Shown piece by piece: positions 17,883 to 24,338 of a stretch of DNA of 64,000 nucleotides (the stretch's first letter is position 1; each line of letters begins with the position of its first letter). The notes under the pieces are model-generated. The model did not search any database. It saw only the letters and a list, made by a program, of their open reading frames with translations, and was not told where the DNA came from. This DNA is from Sphingomonas sp. LC-1. GTDB taxonomy: Bacteria > Pseudomonadota > Alphaproteobacteria > Sphingomonadales > Sphingomonadaceae. Both the position numbers and the translations under genes were made by a program. Location: contig NZ_JANZXB010000001.1 of NCBI RefSeq assembly GCF_025371035.1, positions 310,001 to 374,000 on the forward strand, read 5' to 3'.

Positions 17883-18290
17883 TCAGGCGACAGCGGTGTC
17901 GAGAGCGTCGCGTTCGGGCAGGACGTCGCGCCAGTCGTGGCGTACCAGGTCCATGACCTCGGCCATGGCGATGCGGGCCGGCGTCATGCCGTACTCCGCG
18001 CATTCGGCGTGGACGATCCAGTGCCACGCATAGTCGGTGTGGACGACGCAGGCGGCGTCCATCCGGTGCATGCCCATGCGGGCGGACACCTCGCCGCTCG
18101 CGATGCTGGCGTAGATCGATCCCTCGACCTCGTCCGGTGTGCGGGCGTCCAGCGGCATCAGCGCCAACACGTCTTGATCGGTGCTGCCCAGCAGCCGTTC
18201 GACGGATCCGCCGCGCGTCTGCTCGATGCGGGCGCGCCGCGTCAGCATGGTCACGTCCAGTTCGGCCTGCGCATTCATCTTGTCGGTCAT
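17883..18290 (-). CDS. Hypothetical protein
   Basis: A 135-residue protein of unknown family, with MLTRRARIEQTRGGSVERLL near the N terminus and a C-terminal part rich in Trp, His and acidic residues. ATG 18290 is favoured because GAGGG lies 9 nt upstream; an ATG at 18299 is directly adjacent to GAGGG. It is the first gene of a minus-strand group (18290 to 17136) downstream of a 35-nt motif shared with another operon. Confidence 0.55.
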   Translation of the reverse strand: MTDKMNAQAELDVTMLTRRARIEQTRGGSVERLLGSTDQDVLALMPLDARTPDEVEGSIYASIASGEVSARMGMHRMDAACVVHTDYAWHWIVHAECAEYGMTPARIAMAEVMDLVRHDWRDVLPERDALDTAVA

Positions 18291-18363
18291 CGTCGTCATC
18301 CCTCGTGGTCCAGCACAGCGCTGGGCGTAGGAGGACAATGAACCTGATGATATAGACCTGTCC

Positions 18364-18398
18364 ATACCCCCCTCGTGCACGTCATGCGCTTTTCTGGA
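18364..18398. promoter_or_regulatory. Dispersed 35-nt regulatory motif, copy A
   Basis: Starts ATACCCCCCTCG and ends GCGCTTTT-C-TGGA on the plus strand; 29 of 35 bases match the copy at 47011-47045. It lies in the divergent region between the genes starting at 18290 (minus) and 18530 (plus). Confidence 0.5.
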
Positions 18399-18529
18399 TA
18401 CCTTCACCTCCTAGATGAGTGGCTGGGTACGTGAATATCAGGGTCCTGTTCGGAGAGGGTATGGACAAGGACCATAAGATGACCCCATGATTCGTGCAGC
18501 GGTAATGAGGACCGTGCGGGAGACAGGCC

Positions 18530-19006
18530 ATGGGAACGCCGAGGACGGCAGCGCAGCGGGTGAGCTACGCGGAGATGGACAGGGAAGCGGGGATTGGGAC
18601 GGCGCACATCGCCTTCGTCAACGAACACCGCGACGAGGTGCGTCAGTGGGCGCGGCGCTCGCATGCAGCCGCCCGTGTTCACGAGCGCTTCGGCGTCGTG
18701 GTCGACACCGCGCACCTGCTGAACCTCGGCAAGCGGATCGAAACCGGGGTCGTTGTCCAGCCGGGTCTGATGCTGATCGGCCATGCCTCGGACGATCGTC
18801 GCGGCCGTCGCACCTCGCTCTGGCTGGCGTGGATCGGTGATGCCGAGATCCCGTTCGTCTATGATCACGACGCCCGTTCCGTCGTCACGGTCCTGCCGTG
18901 GACGGCGAACCAGCTGCGCTATGACCGTCGCCGCGGCGGCTTTCCGAATCTGGCCCGGGGCGGCACGAAGGCCGCGCGAACGTACTGGGCGGAGGTGCGG
19001 TCGTGA
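18530..19006 (+). CDS. Hypothetical protein
   Basis: A 158-residue protein, first of five tightly packed plus-strand genes (18530-20250). The C-terminal half contains IPFVYDHDARSVVTVLPW, a beta-strand pattern that weakly recalls RelE/DUF4258-type folds, but the resemblance is too slight to assign a function. Start ATG 18530 with GGGAGACAGGCC upstream. Confidence 0.55.
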   Translation: MGTPRTAAQRVSYAEMDREAGIGTAHIAFVNEHRDEVRQWARRSHAAARVHERFGVVVDTAHLLNLGKRIETGVVVQPGLMLIGHASDDRRGRRTSLWLAWIGDAEIPFVYDHDARSVVTVLPWTANQLRYDRRRGGFPNLARGGTKAARTYWAEVRS

Positions 19007-19548
19007 GCGCCGCAACCATCGGCTTCGGGGCGCCGACTTGGGACGGAGCACATCGCTGGCTCATCCGCACCCCGCGTCAGCGTGATGCTGCCGTCACTCT
19101 TCTCGAGGATTACGGCCGCAACGGCTGGCCATCGGGTATCTACGAACCAGTCGTCCGCGCCATCGTGCCGAGGACGACGTGGTCCGCTGTCGCACCCGCC
19201 CTGCAGATTCACCTCAATGGTCGCCTGAAGGATGCCGGCTTTCCTCGCGGCAAGCTCATCATCGGCGACGTTCCCGTCGAGCGGCTGCTCGGCACCGAGG
19301 CGTGTCTGCTCGCCTGGGCCATCGATGACGCCACGCCGGATCAGGCGCGTGAGGCCTTCGATTCGCTGCGCACCTACATGCCGTGCGAGGTCCGCTGCCT
19401 CTACCAGTACGCCGCTCGTGACCGCGACCTATCCCGTCCGGCCTATGGCTGGCGCAAGGCGATCAAGTTCGCGCTGATCGCGTCGCTGTCGAAGGAACCG
19501 GCTGTCGGCACGCAACTCGAATTGCTCGACAGGACAGGAGGCAAGTGA
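19003..19548 (+). CDS. Hypothetical protein
   Basis: A 181-residue protein of unknown family beginning at a GTG that overlaps the preceding stop (GTGA). It has an N-terminal region rich in Trp and Arg and a helical C terminus ending QLELLDRTGGK. Translational coupling to its neighbours suggests a common function or complex. Confidence 0.55.
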   Translation: MSAATIGFGAPTWDGAHRWLIRTPRQRDAAVTLLEDYGRNGWPSGIYEPVVRAIVPRTTWSAVAPALQIHLNGRLKDAGFPRGKLIIGDVPVERLLGTEACLLAWAIDDATPDQAREAFDSLRTYMPCEVRCLYQYAARDRDLSRPAYGWRKAIKFALIASLSKEPAVGTQLELLDRTGGK

Positions 19549-19739
19549 TGCACGGATCCAAGACGTACCGCCCGTACTCGGTGCGCCGCCGCCCTGCCCC
19601 CTGCACCCGTGCCCGCGACGCTGAGGAGCTGTGGATGCGCATCGACGGCCGGCTGCCGCGGTCGGAAACCTCGACCGAGGAGGATCGCCAGCTCGCAACC
19701 GAGCTGTGGGCGCGGATCGACGGGAGCTATGGGGCATGA
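19548..19739 (+). CDS. Small hypothetical protein with a duplicated motif
   Basis: A 63-residue basic protein. AEELWMRIDGRLPRSE and ATELWARIDGSYG show an internal duplication of an E-L-W-x-R-I-D-G motif. GGAGGCAAG precedes the ATG, which overlaps the upstream stop (TGATG). Function unknown. Confidence 0.55.
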   Translation: MHGSKTYRPYSVRRRPAPCTRARDAEELWMRIDGRLPRSETSTEEDRQLATELWARIDGSYGA

Positions 19740-20023
19740 GCACGTCCATGTCCGATGAGGTCGCCGAGCGCATCGCCGACGCGAACCGCCGGCTCGGCAC
19801 CATTGTCCCGGTCGCCATCGTCCGCACCGTGTATGCCTACGACACCATTAAAAGCGTACGCATGATGGACGACTGGATGATCGGCACCCCGGTCGAAGGC
19901 ACCGTGCCTGCGCAGCTCGAGGACGGAATCCGCAAGGCGATCGCATGGGGTCGCGTCAACCGGCCGCTCGAGATGCTTAGGCTGGCGGCGGACTGGCCGC
20001 ACGCCGAATGGATGCCGATCTGA
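19736..20023 (+). CDS. Hypothetical protein
   Basis: A 95-residue protein starting MSTSMSDEVAERIADANRR. No recognised family. Its ATG overlaps the upstream stop (ATGA) and its own stop overlaps the next start (TGATG), so it is embedded in one translational chain. Confidence 0.55.
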   Translation: MSTSMSDEVAERIADANRRLGTIVPVAIVRTVYAYDTIKSVRMMDDWMIGTPVEGTVPAQLEDGIRKAIAWGRVNRPLEMLRLAADWPHAEWMPI

Positions 20024-20250
20024 TGGCGCGCATCGCGAAGCCGCGCGAGTTGCGGATCCACCAGCGCGCGAACCGCGAGGGTGGCGCGACGGCCGTCCGA
20101 CTGCTCGCAGGCCGGTCCTCCTACAACGGCGCACCCTTCTGGCAGGTCCGCGTCGGGTCGGCGGGTCCCCTCACCTTCACGACGCTGGCCGAGGCCGAGC
20201 AGGCGTTCGCGATCGTCGCTGACGGCGGCAGTCTGGGGCGGCGCGGCTAG
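20023..20250 (+). CDS. Small hypothetical basic protein
   Basis: A 75-residue basic protein (MARIAKPRELRIHQRANREG) ending in LGRRG. The central part, FWQVRVGSAGPLTFTTLAEAE, looks like a small beta-rich fold. Last gene of the plus-strand chain; its end overlaps the end of the convergent Rz1-like gene by 4 nt. Confidence 0.5.
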   Translation: MARIAKPRELRIHQRANREGGATAVRLLAGRSSYNGAPFWQVRVGSAGPLTFTTLAEAEQAFAIVADGGSLGRRG

Positions 20251-20546
20251 CGGACCGTGCAGGTCGATGCCGGCGGCTTCGACCCCACCTGCAGCGCCCA
20301 GATCGCGGCCAGCTTATCGCGACAGTCGCATCCGGCGGCGATCAGATCCAGCTGCCATCGCGCGAGATCAACGTCGGTCGCCGTATCAGGGTTCGGCACG
20401 GCCGGCTCACCCTTGCAGTGCAGGAGCGTGGGCGGGACGATGATGCCGACGCTAGCCGGCGGGGCGCTGCGCGGCGCGCAGGCGGCGGAGATGCTCGCGA
20501 GTGAGATCGCTGACAGCAGTCGCACCATAGCGTTGTTCGAGCGCAT
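20247..20546 (-). CDS. Rz1-like outer-membrane spanin lipoprotein
   Basis: A 99-residue lipoprotein candidate. MRSNNAMVRLLSAISLASIS is followed by AAC, a plausible lipobox, and the mature part has two further Cys (HCKGEP, AGCDCRDKL) and Pro residues as in o-spanins. It starts within the 3' part of the Rz-like gene in another frame (95-nt overlap), the usual Rz/Rz1 arrangement. AAGGGA precedes ATG 20546. Together the pair would span the periplasm and fuse the two membranes at lysis. Confidence 0.7.
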   Translation of the reverse strand: MRSNNAMVRLLSAISLASISAACAPRSAPPASVGIIVPPTLLHCKGEPAVPNPDTATDVDLARWQLDLIAAGCDCRDKLAAIWALQVGSKPPASTCTVR

Positions 20547-20847
20547 CGATCATTCCCTTCTGCTGCGAGACGGCCATCTCGAGGACGGTCGCGCGGGTGA
20601 TTGCCGCTTCGGCGGCGGTGTCGGCGGCACGCCTGGCGTCGCGGGCGGCGACCTCACGGCGGAGCGCGTCCCGTTCGGCGTGACGCGAGATCGCGACCTG
20701 CTTCGCCATGGCGTCCCGCTCGGACGCGATCCGCTGCGACTGGAACGCGAACCAGACCGCGATGCCGACCAGTGCGGCGACGATCGCGGGGATGCCCCAG
20801 CGACGGATGGCGGCGATCGCGCGCGCCCAGGTGAATGCGGTCAGCAT
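20452..20847 (-). CDS. Rz-like inner-membrane spanin
   Basis: A 131-residue protein with one N-terminal membrane segment (IPAIVAALVGIAVWFAF) and a long periplasmic coiled coil rich in Ala/Glu/Arg, the layout of i-spanins. AGGGAGACTGACG precedes ATG 20847. The Rz1-like gene overlaps its 3' end. It is the fourth gene of the lysis cassette. Confidence 0.75.
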   Translation of the reverse strand: MLTAFTWARAIAAIRRWGIPAIVAALVGIAVWFAFQSQRIASERDAMAKQVAISRHAERDALRREVAARDARRAADTAAEAAITRATVLEMAVSQQKGMIDALEQRYGATAVSDLTREHLRRLRAAQRPAG

Positions 20848-20849
20848 CG

Positions 20850-20939
20850 TCAGTCTCCCTTGCGGATCATGGACAGGCCGAGCAGCGCCATGCCGATGAC
20901 GCCGGCCTCGACGCCGGCGATGAAGATCAGGGCCATCAT
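20850..20939 (-). CDS. Tiny one-TM membrane peptide of the lysis cassette
   Basis: A 29-residue peptide, MMALIFIAGVEAGVIGMALL then GLSMIRKGD, that is essentially one transmembrane helix with a basic end. GGGAGGGCGAG lies 6 nt before the ATG and the gene is squeezed between the holin-like and Rz-like genes, so it is very likely translated. It could be a pinholin-like or antiholin partner. Confidence 0.6.
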   Translation of the reverse strand: MMALIFIAGVEAGVIGMALLGLSMIRKGD

Positions 20940-20941
20940 CG

Positions 20942-21184
20942 TCACTCGCCCTCCCCCGGAGGCGCGGCCGACACCTCGGACGGACCGCTCGCCTTCGGGC
21001 GGAAGGTGCCGATGACGCCGATCAGGCCGGTCACGGCAGCACCGACGAAGCCCAGCGCGACCTCGACCTTGGTCAGGCTCTCCGCCGGCACCAGGACGCA
21101 CACGACGGCCGCGGTGATCGTCAGGACGACGATGGCGGCGAGCGTCGACAGGTAGGCGACGACGGGCTGGACCGACGGCTTCAT
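20942..21184 (-). CDS. Putative holin
   Basis: An 80-residue protein with two hydrophobic segments (VVAYLSTLAAIVVLTITAAV and VALGFVGAAVTGLIGVIG) and a hydrophilic acidic tail, typical of small class II-like holins. It overlaps the endolysin stop by 4 nt (ATGA). It would permeabilise the inner membrane to release the endolysin. No family assignment beyond topology and context. Confidence 0.65.
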   Translation of the reverse strand: MKPSVQPVVAYLSTLAAIVVLTITAAVVCVLVPAESLTKVEVALGFVGAAVTGLIGVIGTFRPKASGPSEVSAAPPGEGE

Positions 21185-21687
21185 GCCTCGTTCCTCGACA
21201 GTGGCATCCCGGCGATGTTCGTCATGCGGACGGGCCCGCCGACCACGGGAACGCCACGCGGCCAGCGGGCGGCGATGAGGCGCGACTTCGCGATCCGGGT
21301 GACGGTCACGGCATCCTGCTGATTGCCGCCGAGCACGTGGTAGGCGGTCGCGTCTTCGCCCAGATAGAACGCCACATGGCCCCCGCCTTCGCGGCCGAAG
21401 ACCAGGACGGCGCCGGGAGCGAGGTGCGTCGTGCGGAGGTTCGCGCCCCAAGTGGCCCACGTCTTGGCGCGAGCGGCGATCTTCGGCGGCTCGATCCCGG
21501 CCGCGACCATGCAGGCCGCGACGAACCCGCCGCACCAAGGCACGGCGTCTGACGTCCAGGTGAACCCGTTGAAGCGGGCGGCGGTGTTGAGCAGCGCCAG
21601 AAGCCGGTTGTTGTTCGTCGGTCCGGGAAACTCACGGGTACCGAGATGCGCGCGGGCGGCGGCGAGCCAGGTGGGATCGGTCGTCAT
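21181..21687 (-). CDS. Endolysin, CHAP/NlpC-like amidase (TIGR02594-like)
   Basis: A 168-residue peptidoglycan hydrolase. VPWCGGFVAACM contains the catalytic Cys and GHVAFYLGED the catalytic His of the NlpC/P60-CHAP fold, and the start WLAAARAHLGTREFPG matches the TIGR02594 family. There is no signal peptide, so export depends on the holin. ATG 21687 lies 5 nt after the -10-like box of the two-part promoter motif and has no close ribosome site, so the mRNA may be leaderless. First gene of the lysis cassette. Confidence 0.82.
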   Translation of the reverse strand: MTTDPTWLAAARAHLGTREFPGPTNNNRLLALLNTAARFNGFTWTSDAVPWCGGFVAACMVAAGIEPPKIAARAKTWATWGANLRTTHLAPGAVLVFGREGGGHVAFYLGEDATAYHVLGGNQQDAVTVTRIAKSRLIAARWPRGVPVVGGPVRMTNIAGMPLSRNEA

Positions 21688-21692
21688 GGCCA

Positions 21693-21720
21693 CAGTGTGA
21701 GCCGCGACGACCTTCCCATG
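21693..21720 (-). promoter_or_regulatory. Two-part promoter-like motif, copy 2 (endolysin)
   Basis: Minus strand: CATGGGAAGG, 12 nt, ACACTG. The weakest -10 of the seven; it ends 5 nt before the endolysin ATG. It overlaps the intergenic space and lies 8 nt from the end of the upstream ERF gene. Confidence 0.5.
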
Positions 21721-21727
21721 CGGCAGG

Positions 21728-22390
21728 TCAGGCGACCTCCCGCCACCTCTTTCGTGCGAGATCAATCAGAGACTCGGGCCAGCCGCTCGGGACGCCAACG
21801 CCCTTCACGAACCCGGTCCACTCGTCCGAGGCGCGCAGATCGTCGATGGCGCCGGTATTGGTCGCCGCCAACAGCTTCGCCTTCAACGCGTCCTTCGTCG
21901 GTTCCCAAGGGTTCGTCACGCCGGACAGGTCGATCGGCTTGGGGCGCGGCCGGACGTCCTCGGGCGAGTGCGCGTCCGCGTCCTGCATATCCTCGGTCGG
22001 AATCATGAACGCCTGCATCAGCGCATACTTCAGCGCGGCCGACATTGCCTTGTTGGTCGACTTGTCGGCGCTGTCCATCGCCTCGCCCTCCGTCGCGACG
22101 GTGTGCGTCGAGCCGTCGCACACGGCCACGAAGTCGAACTCGACGTGCAGGTGGGTGTAGAACATGACGCCGCCCTTCGTGGTCTGGCGTTCGTCCTGCC
22201 TCTTCGACATGACGCGCGGCAGCACGACGAGACCGTTGCGCGCGATGACCGGCGCGACGGCGTTCATGAACTGGTCGATCCCGCGAAAGTTGAAGCCCTG
22301 CCCGCTGTTGCGACGGTCCTTGGCGACGCCGCCCAGGAGATCGGCGGTGCAGGCGGAGATGGCGGCGTATACGCCGATGCCGGTGGTCAT
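21728..22390 (-). CDS. ERF-family single-strand annealing recombinase
   Basis: A 220-residue annealing protein. FNFRGIDQFMNAVAPVIARN and the long family block GEAMDSADKSTNKAMSAALK with the following YALMQAFMIPTED are diagnostic of ERF/SSAP proteins, which anneal phage DNA ends or help circularisation. A ribosome site GGAGGCGACC precedes ATG 22390. Together with RusA it forms a phage recombination module. Confidence 0.92.
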   Translation of the reverse strand: MTTGIGVYAAISACTADLLGGVAKDRRNSGQGFNFRGIDQFMNAVAPVIARNGLVVLPRVMSKRQDERQTTKGGVMFYTHLHVEFDFVAVCDGSTHTVATEGEAMDSADKSTNKAMSAALKYALMQAFMIPTEDMQDADAHSPEDVRPRPKPIDLSGVTNPWEPTKDALKAKLLAATNTGAIDDLRASDEWTGFVKGVGVPSGWPESLIDLARKRWREVA

Positions 22391-22403
22391 GAAGGTCGCC
22401 TCC

Positions 22404-22604
22404 TCAGGCGTTGTCGCGTTTCAGACGGTGCAGGTCGGACAGCCGCAGCCGTTCGGCGGTGCGGACGTGATCGCGGTTGGCGCGCGCCCGGGCGAGCGCG
22501 TCTTCGGCGGCATGGACCGCGCGTTCGGCCTCGTTGGTGCGGATGCGCGCCTGCTCGAGGTCGTCCTCGGCGAGCGCGATCTTCAGGCGCGCGATGCAGC
22601 TCAT
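22404..22604 (-). CDS. Small coiled-coil hypothetical protein
   Basis: A 66-residue protein that is one charged helix (MSCIARLKIALAEDD ... LKRDNA), probably a coiled coil. It overlaps the upstream stop (TGATG) and lies 13 nt before the ERF gene, so it is in the same transcript. Confidence 0.55.
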   Translation of the reverse strand: MSCIARLKIALAEDDLEQARIRTNEAERAVHAAEDALARARANRDHVRTAERLRLSDLHRLKRDNA

Positions 22605-22807
22605 CAGCCGGTGATGATACCGACGTGGCCAGCGGTCCCGTAGAACGTCGGCGCGACGCGCTGCTCGACGGCGCGCATCGCGGCTTCGCGGCGTTCCATC
22701 ACGGCGACGGCACGACGTTCGTGGCGGTTGAGGCTGACGGGCGCATTGCGCGCTTCGTGTTCCTGGCGGAGCTGGTTCTCGAGAACCACGTGATCGATCG
22801 GCTGCAT
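22604..22807 (-). CDS. Small hypothetical protein
   Basis: A 67-residue basic protein, MQPIDHVVLENQLRQ, with a Glu/Arg-rich helix and a C terminus of FYGTAGHVGIITG. The ATG at 22807 is preferred: another in-frame ATG at 22816 falls inside the -10-like box of the promoter motif, which would start transcription about 7 nt downstream, at 22807. First gene of a unit continuing through ERF. Confidence 0.55.
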   Translation of the reverse strand: MQPIDHVVLENQLRQEHEARNAPVSLNRHERRAVAVMERREAAMRAVEQRVAPTFYGTAGHVGIITG

Positions 22808-22813
22808 GGCGAC

Positions 22814-22841
22814 CATTATGACCGTTGCGCCCCTTCCCGTG
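22814..22841 (-). promoter_or_regulatory. Two-part promoter-like motif, copy 3
   Basis: Minus strand: CACGGGAAGG, 12 nt, ATAATG. The -10-like CATAAT is the closest of all copies to the TATAAT consensus. It ends 7 nt before ATG 22807. Confidence 0.6.
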
Positions 22842-22872
22842 CGAAGGCAGGATCGGTGGGAAGGAGACCGGG

Positions 22873-23154
22873 ATGCCGACATTTGTAGCGCAGATCATCG
22901 ACGACGAAGGCGAGTCGTCGACGACGAGGATCATGACCGGCAGTCGTGAAGACGCGGCCCGGTGCAAGGTGCGCGACGCGTTGGTTGGTTACGACGACGG
23001 CCTCTACATCGGACTGGTGAAGGTGTGGGAGGACGGCGACAAGGACGATCTGGGGACGACCTACGGCTGGGAAGCGCTGCGGGAACTGCCTGAAGGATTC
23101 GATGAGGAAGACGAAGAGCTTGACGTCGACGTGAAACTGGAAGCCCGGACCTGA
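22873..23154 (+). CDS. Hypothetical acidic protein
   Basis: A 93-residue protein, MPTFVAQIIDDEGESS, with an acidic C terminus (EEDEELDVDV). Unknown family. GGGAAGGAGACCGGG precedes ATG 22873. Its stop overlaps the next start (TGATG). Confidence 0.6.
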   Translation: MPTFVAQIIDDEGESSTTRIMTGSREDAARCKVRDALVGYDDGLYIGLVKVWEDGDKDDLGTTYGWEALRELPEGFDEEDEELDVDVKLEART

Positions 23155-23453
23155 TGGGCAAGGGCGGCTACAACGGCGGGTCGTCGATCATCCGGGCGGC
23201 GGTCGGCTTCATCAGTGGCCGCTCCAAGCCTGCGGCTATGTCGGTGGACGCGAAGAGCGAAGACCGGCCGAGCGCCAAGGTGCCGAAGAGCCGTAAACTG
23301 CCGAAGACCGAGAAGCAGAAGGCTGCTGACGCCGAGTGGAACAGGAAGATGACGCTCGCGCATCAGGCGCGGCGCAAGGGTGATCCGATGGACGCGGTGG
23401 TGGTGAAGCGCATCACGAAAAACACCCTCCGGCTCCGCAAGCGTGATCCGTGA
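23154..23453 (+). CDS. Hypothetical basic protein
   Basis: A 99-residue, strongly basic protein (Lys/Arg-rich from residue 40 on, ending RLRKRDP), likely nucleic-acid binding by charge. Translationally coupled to the acidic partner upstream, an acidic-basic pair that may form a complex. No recognised motif. Confidence 0.55.
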   Translation: MGKGGYNGGSSIIRAAVGFISGRSKPAAMSVDAKSEDRPSAKVPKSRKLPKTEKQKAADAEWNRKMTLAHQARRKGDPMDAVVVKRITKNTLRLRKRDP

Positions 23454-23705
23454 TCAGTACCAGGGATCGTCGCGACGCTTCGCCTGCTCGGGCGTGTCGC
23501 GGCCGGTGTAGCCGAAGGCGTGAAGCACGATGCCGACGGTTCCGATGAAGACGATCCAGTACAGCGTCGCACCGAGACCGGTGAAGCTGCCGTCGTAGTC
23601 GGTGATCCAGCGCGTCGGCAGCACGGCACCCACGCCCTTGCACATCAGATAGCCGGCGACGAGCGCCGCCGGTCCCGCCAACAATGATCGCTTTCCGTCC
23701 GCCAT
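23454..23705 (-). CDS. Small membrane protein
   Basis: An 83-residue protein with two hydrophobic segments (LLAGPAALVAGYLMCKGVGA and LYWIVFIGTVGIVLHAFGY) and a charged tail. Its stop abuts the convergent basic-protein gene. Possible superinfection-exclusion or second holin-like role, but this is only topology. Confidence 0.55.
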   Translation of the reverse strand: MADGKRSLLAGPAALVAGYLMCKGVGAVLPTRWITDYDGSFTGLGATLYWIVFIGTVGIVLHAFGYTGRDTPEQAKRRDDPWY

Positions 23706-23744
23706 GCGACAGGAGTAGCGGCTATCGCAATCGAGGCAAGCCGG

Positions 23745-24338
23745 TCACTGGGTCGGCGTATGCGTCGTCGCTTCGGCCGGGCGATGCTCGATGACCGCCG
23801 GCGCGACGACCGGCGCCGGTACGCTGGTCTTCCCTTCGATAAGCCGGAATCCGCCTGCGGCTAGAAGCGCGCCGAGGACGATCGGGACGATCCAGCGGAT
23901 GACCGTCTCGCGCAGGGTGTTGCCGTCGCGCTCCTGCCGCCGACGCTGCTCACGCACCCAGGTGCGGTCGTCGGGATCGAAGTCGCGCACCATCTCGTCG
24001 AGGACGGTCATGCGCCGGTGGTGAAGATCCTGATTGGCGATGCAGTCGTCGGTGAACTGGTTACGCCGGTGCTGCCTGGCGATCGCCTCGGCGCTGCCGG
24101 TCTCGATGCCGAGCACCCTGAACTGGGTCGTCATGGCCTCGGCGAAGCCACGCGAGATCTCGGTCGATAGCGTCCGCGTCACCTCGGCGACGACCGCCTT
24201 GGCCGTTTCGGTGGCGACGGCCTTCGCGGTCTCGCTGGCGATCGGGGGCACGAGCTGACGAACGAGTCGTTCGACGTCGTGCTTCGAGAAGGCATGGTCG
24301 GCGGGAGCGGTCATGCCGCTCATGCTACCCCCGGTCAT
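23745..24338 (-). CDS. Hypothetical protein with coiled coil and C-terminal TM
   Basis: A 197-residue protein: helical region with alternating TAKAVATETAKAVVAEVT-type heptads, a basic central part, then a transmembrane segment (VIRWIVPIVLGALLAAGGF) and a Pro/Thr-rich tail. ATG 24338 overlaps the stop of the large tail gene (ATGA), with GGGAAGC just before it; ATG 24323 is an alternative. Last gene of the structural operon. Confidence 0.6.
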   Translation of the reverse strand: MTGGSMSGMTAPADHAFSKHDVERLVRQLVPPIASETAKAVATETAKAVVAEVTRTLSTEISRGFAEAMTTQFRVLGIETGSAEAIARQHRRNQFTDDCIANQDLHHRRMTVLDEMVRDFDPDDRTWVREQRRRQERDGNTLRETVIRWIVPIVLGALLAAGGFRLIEGKTSVPAPVVAPAVIEHRPAEATTHTPTQ

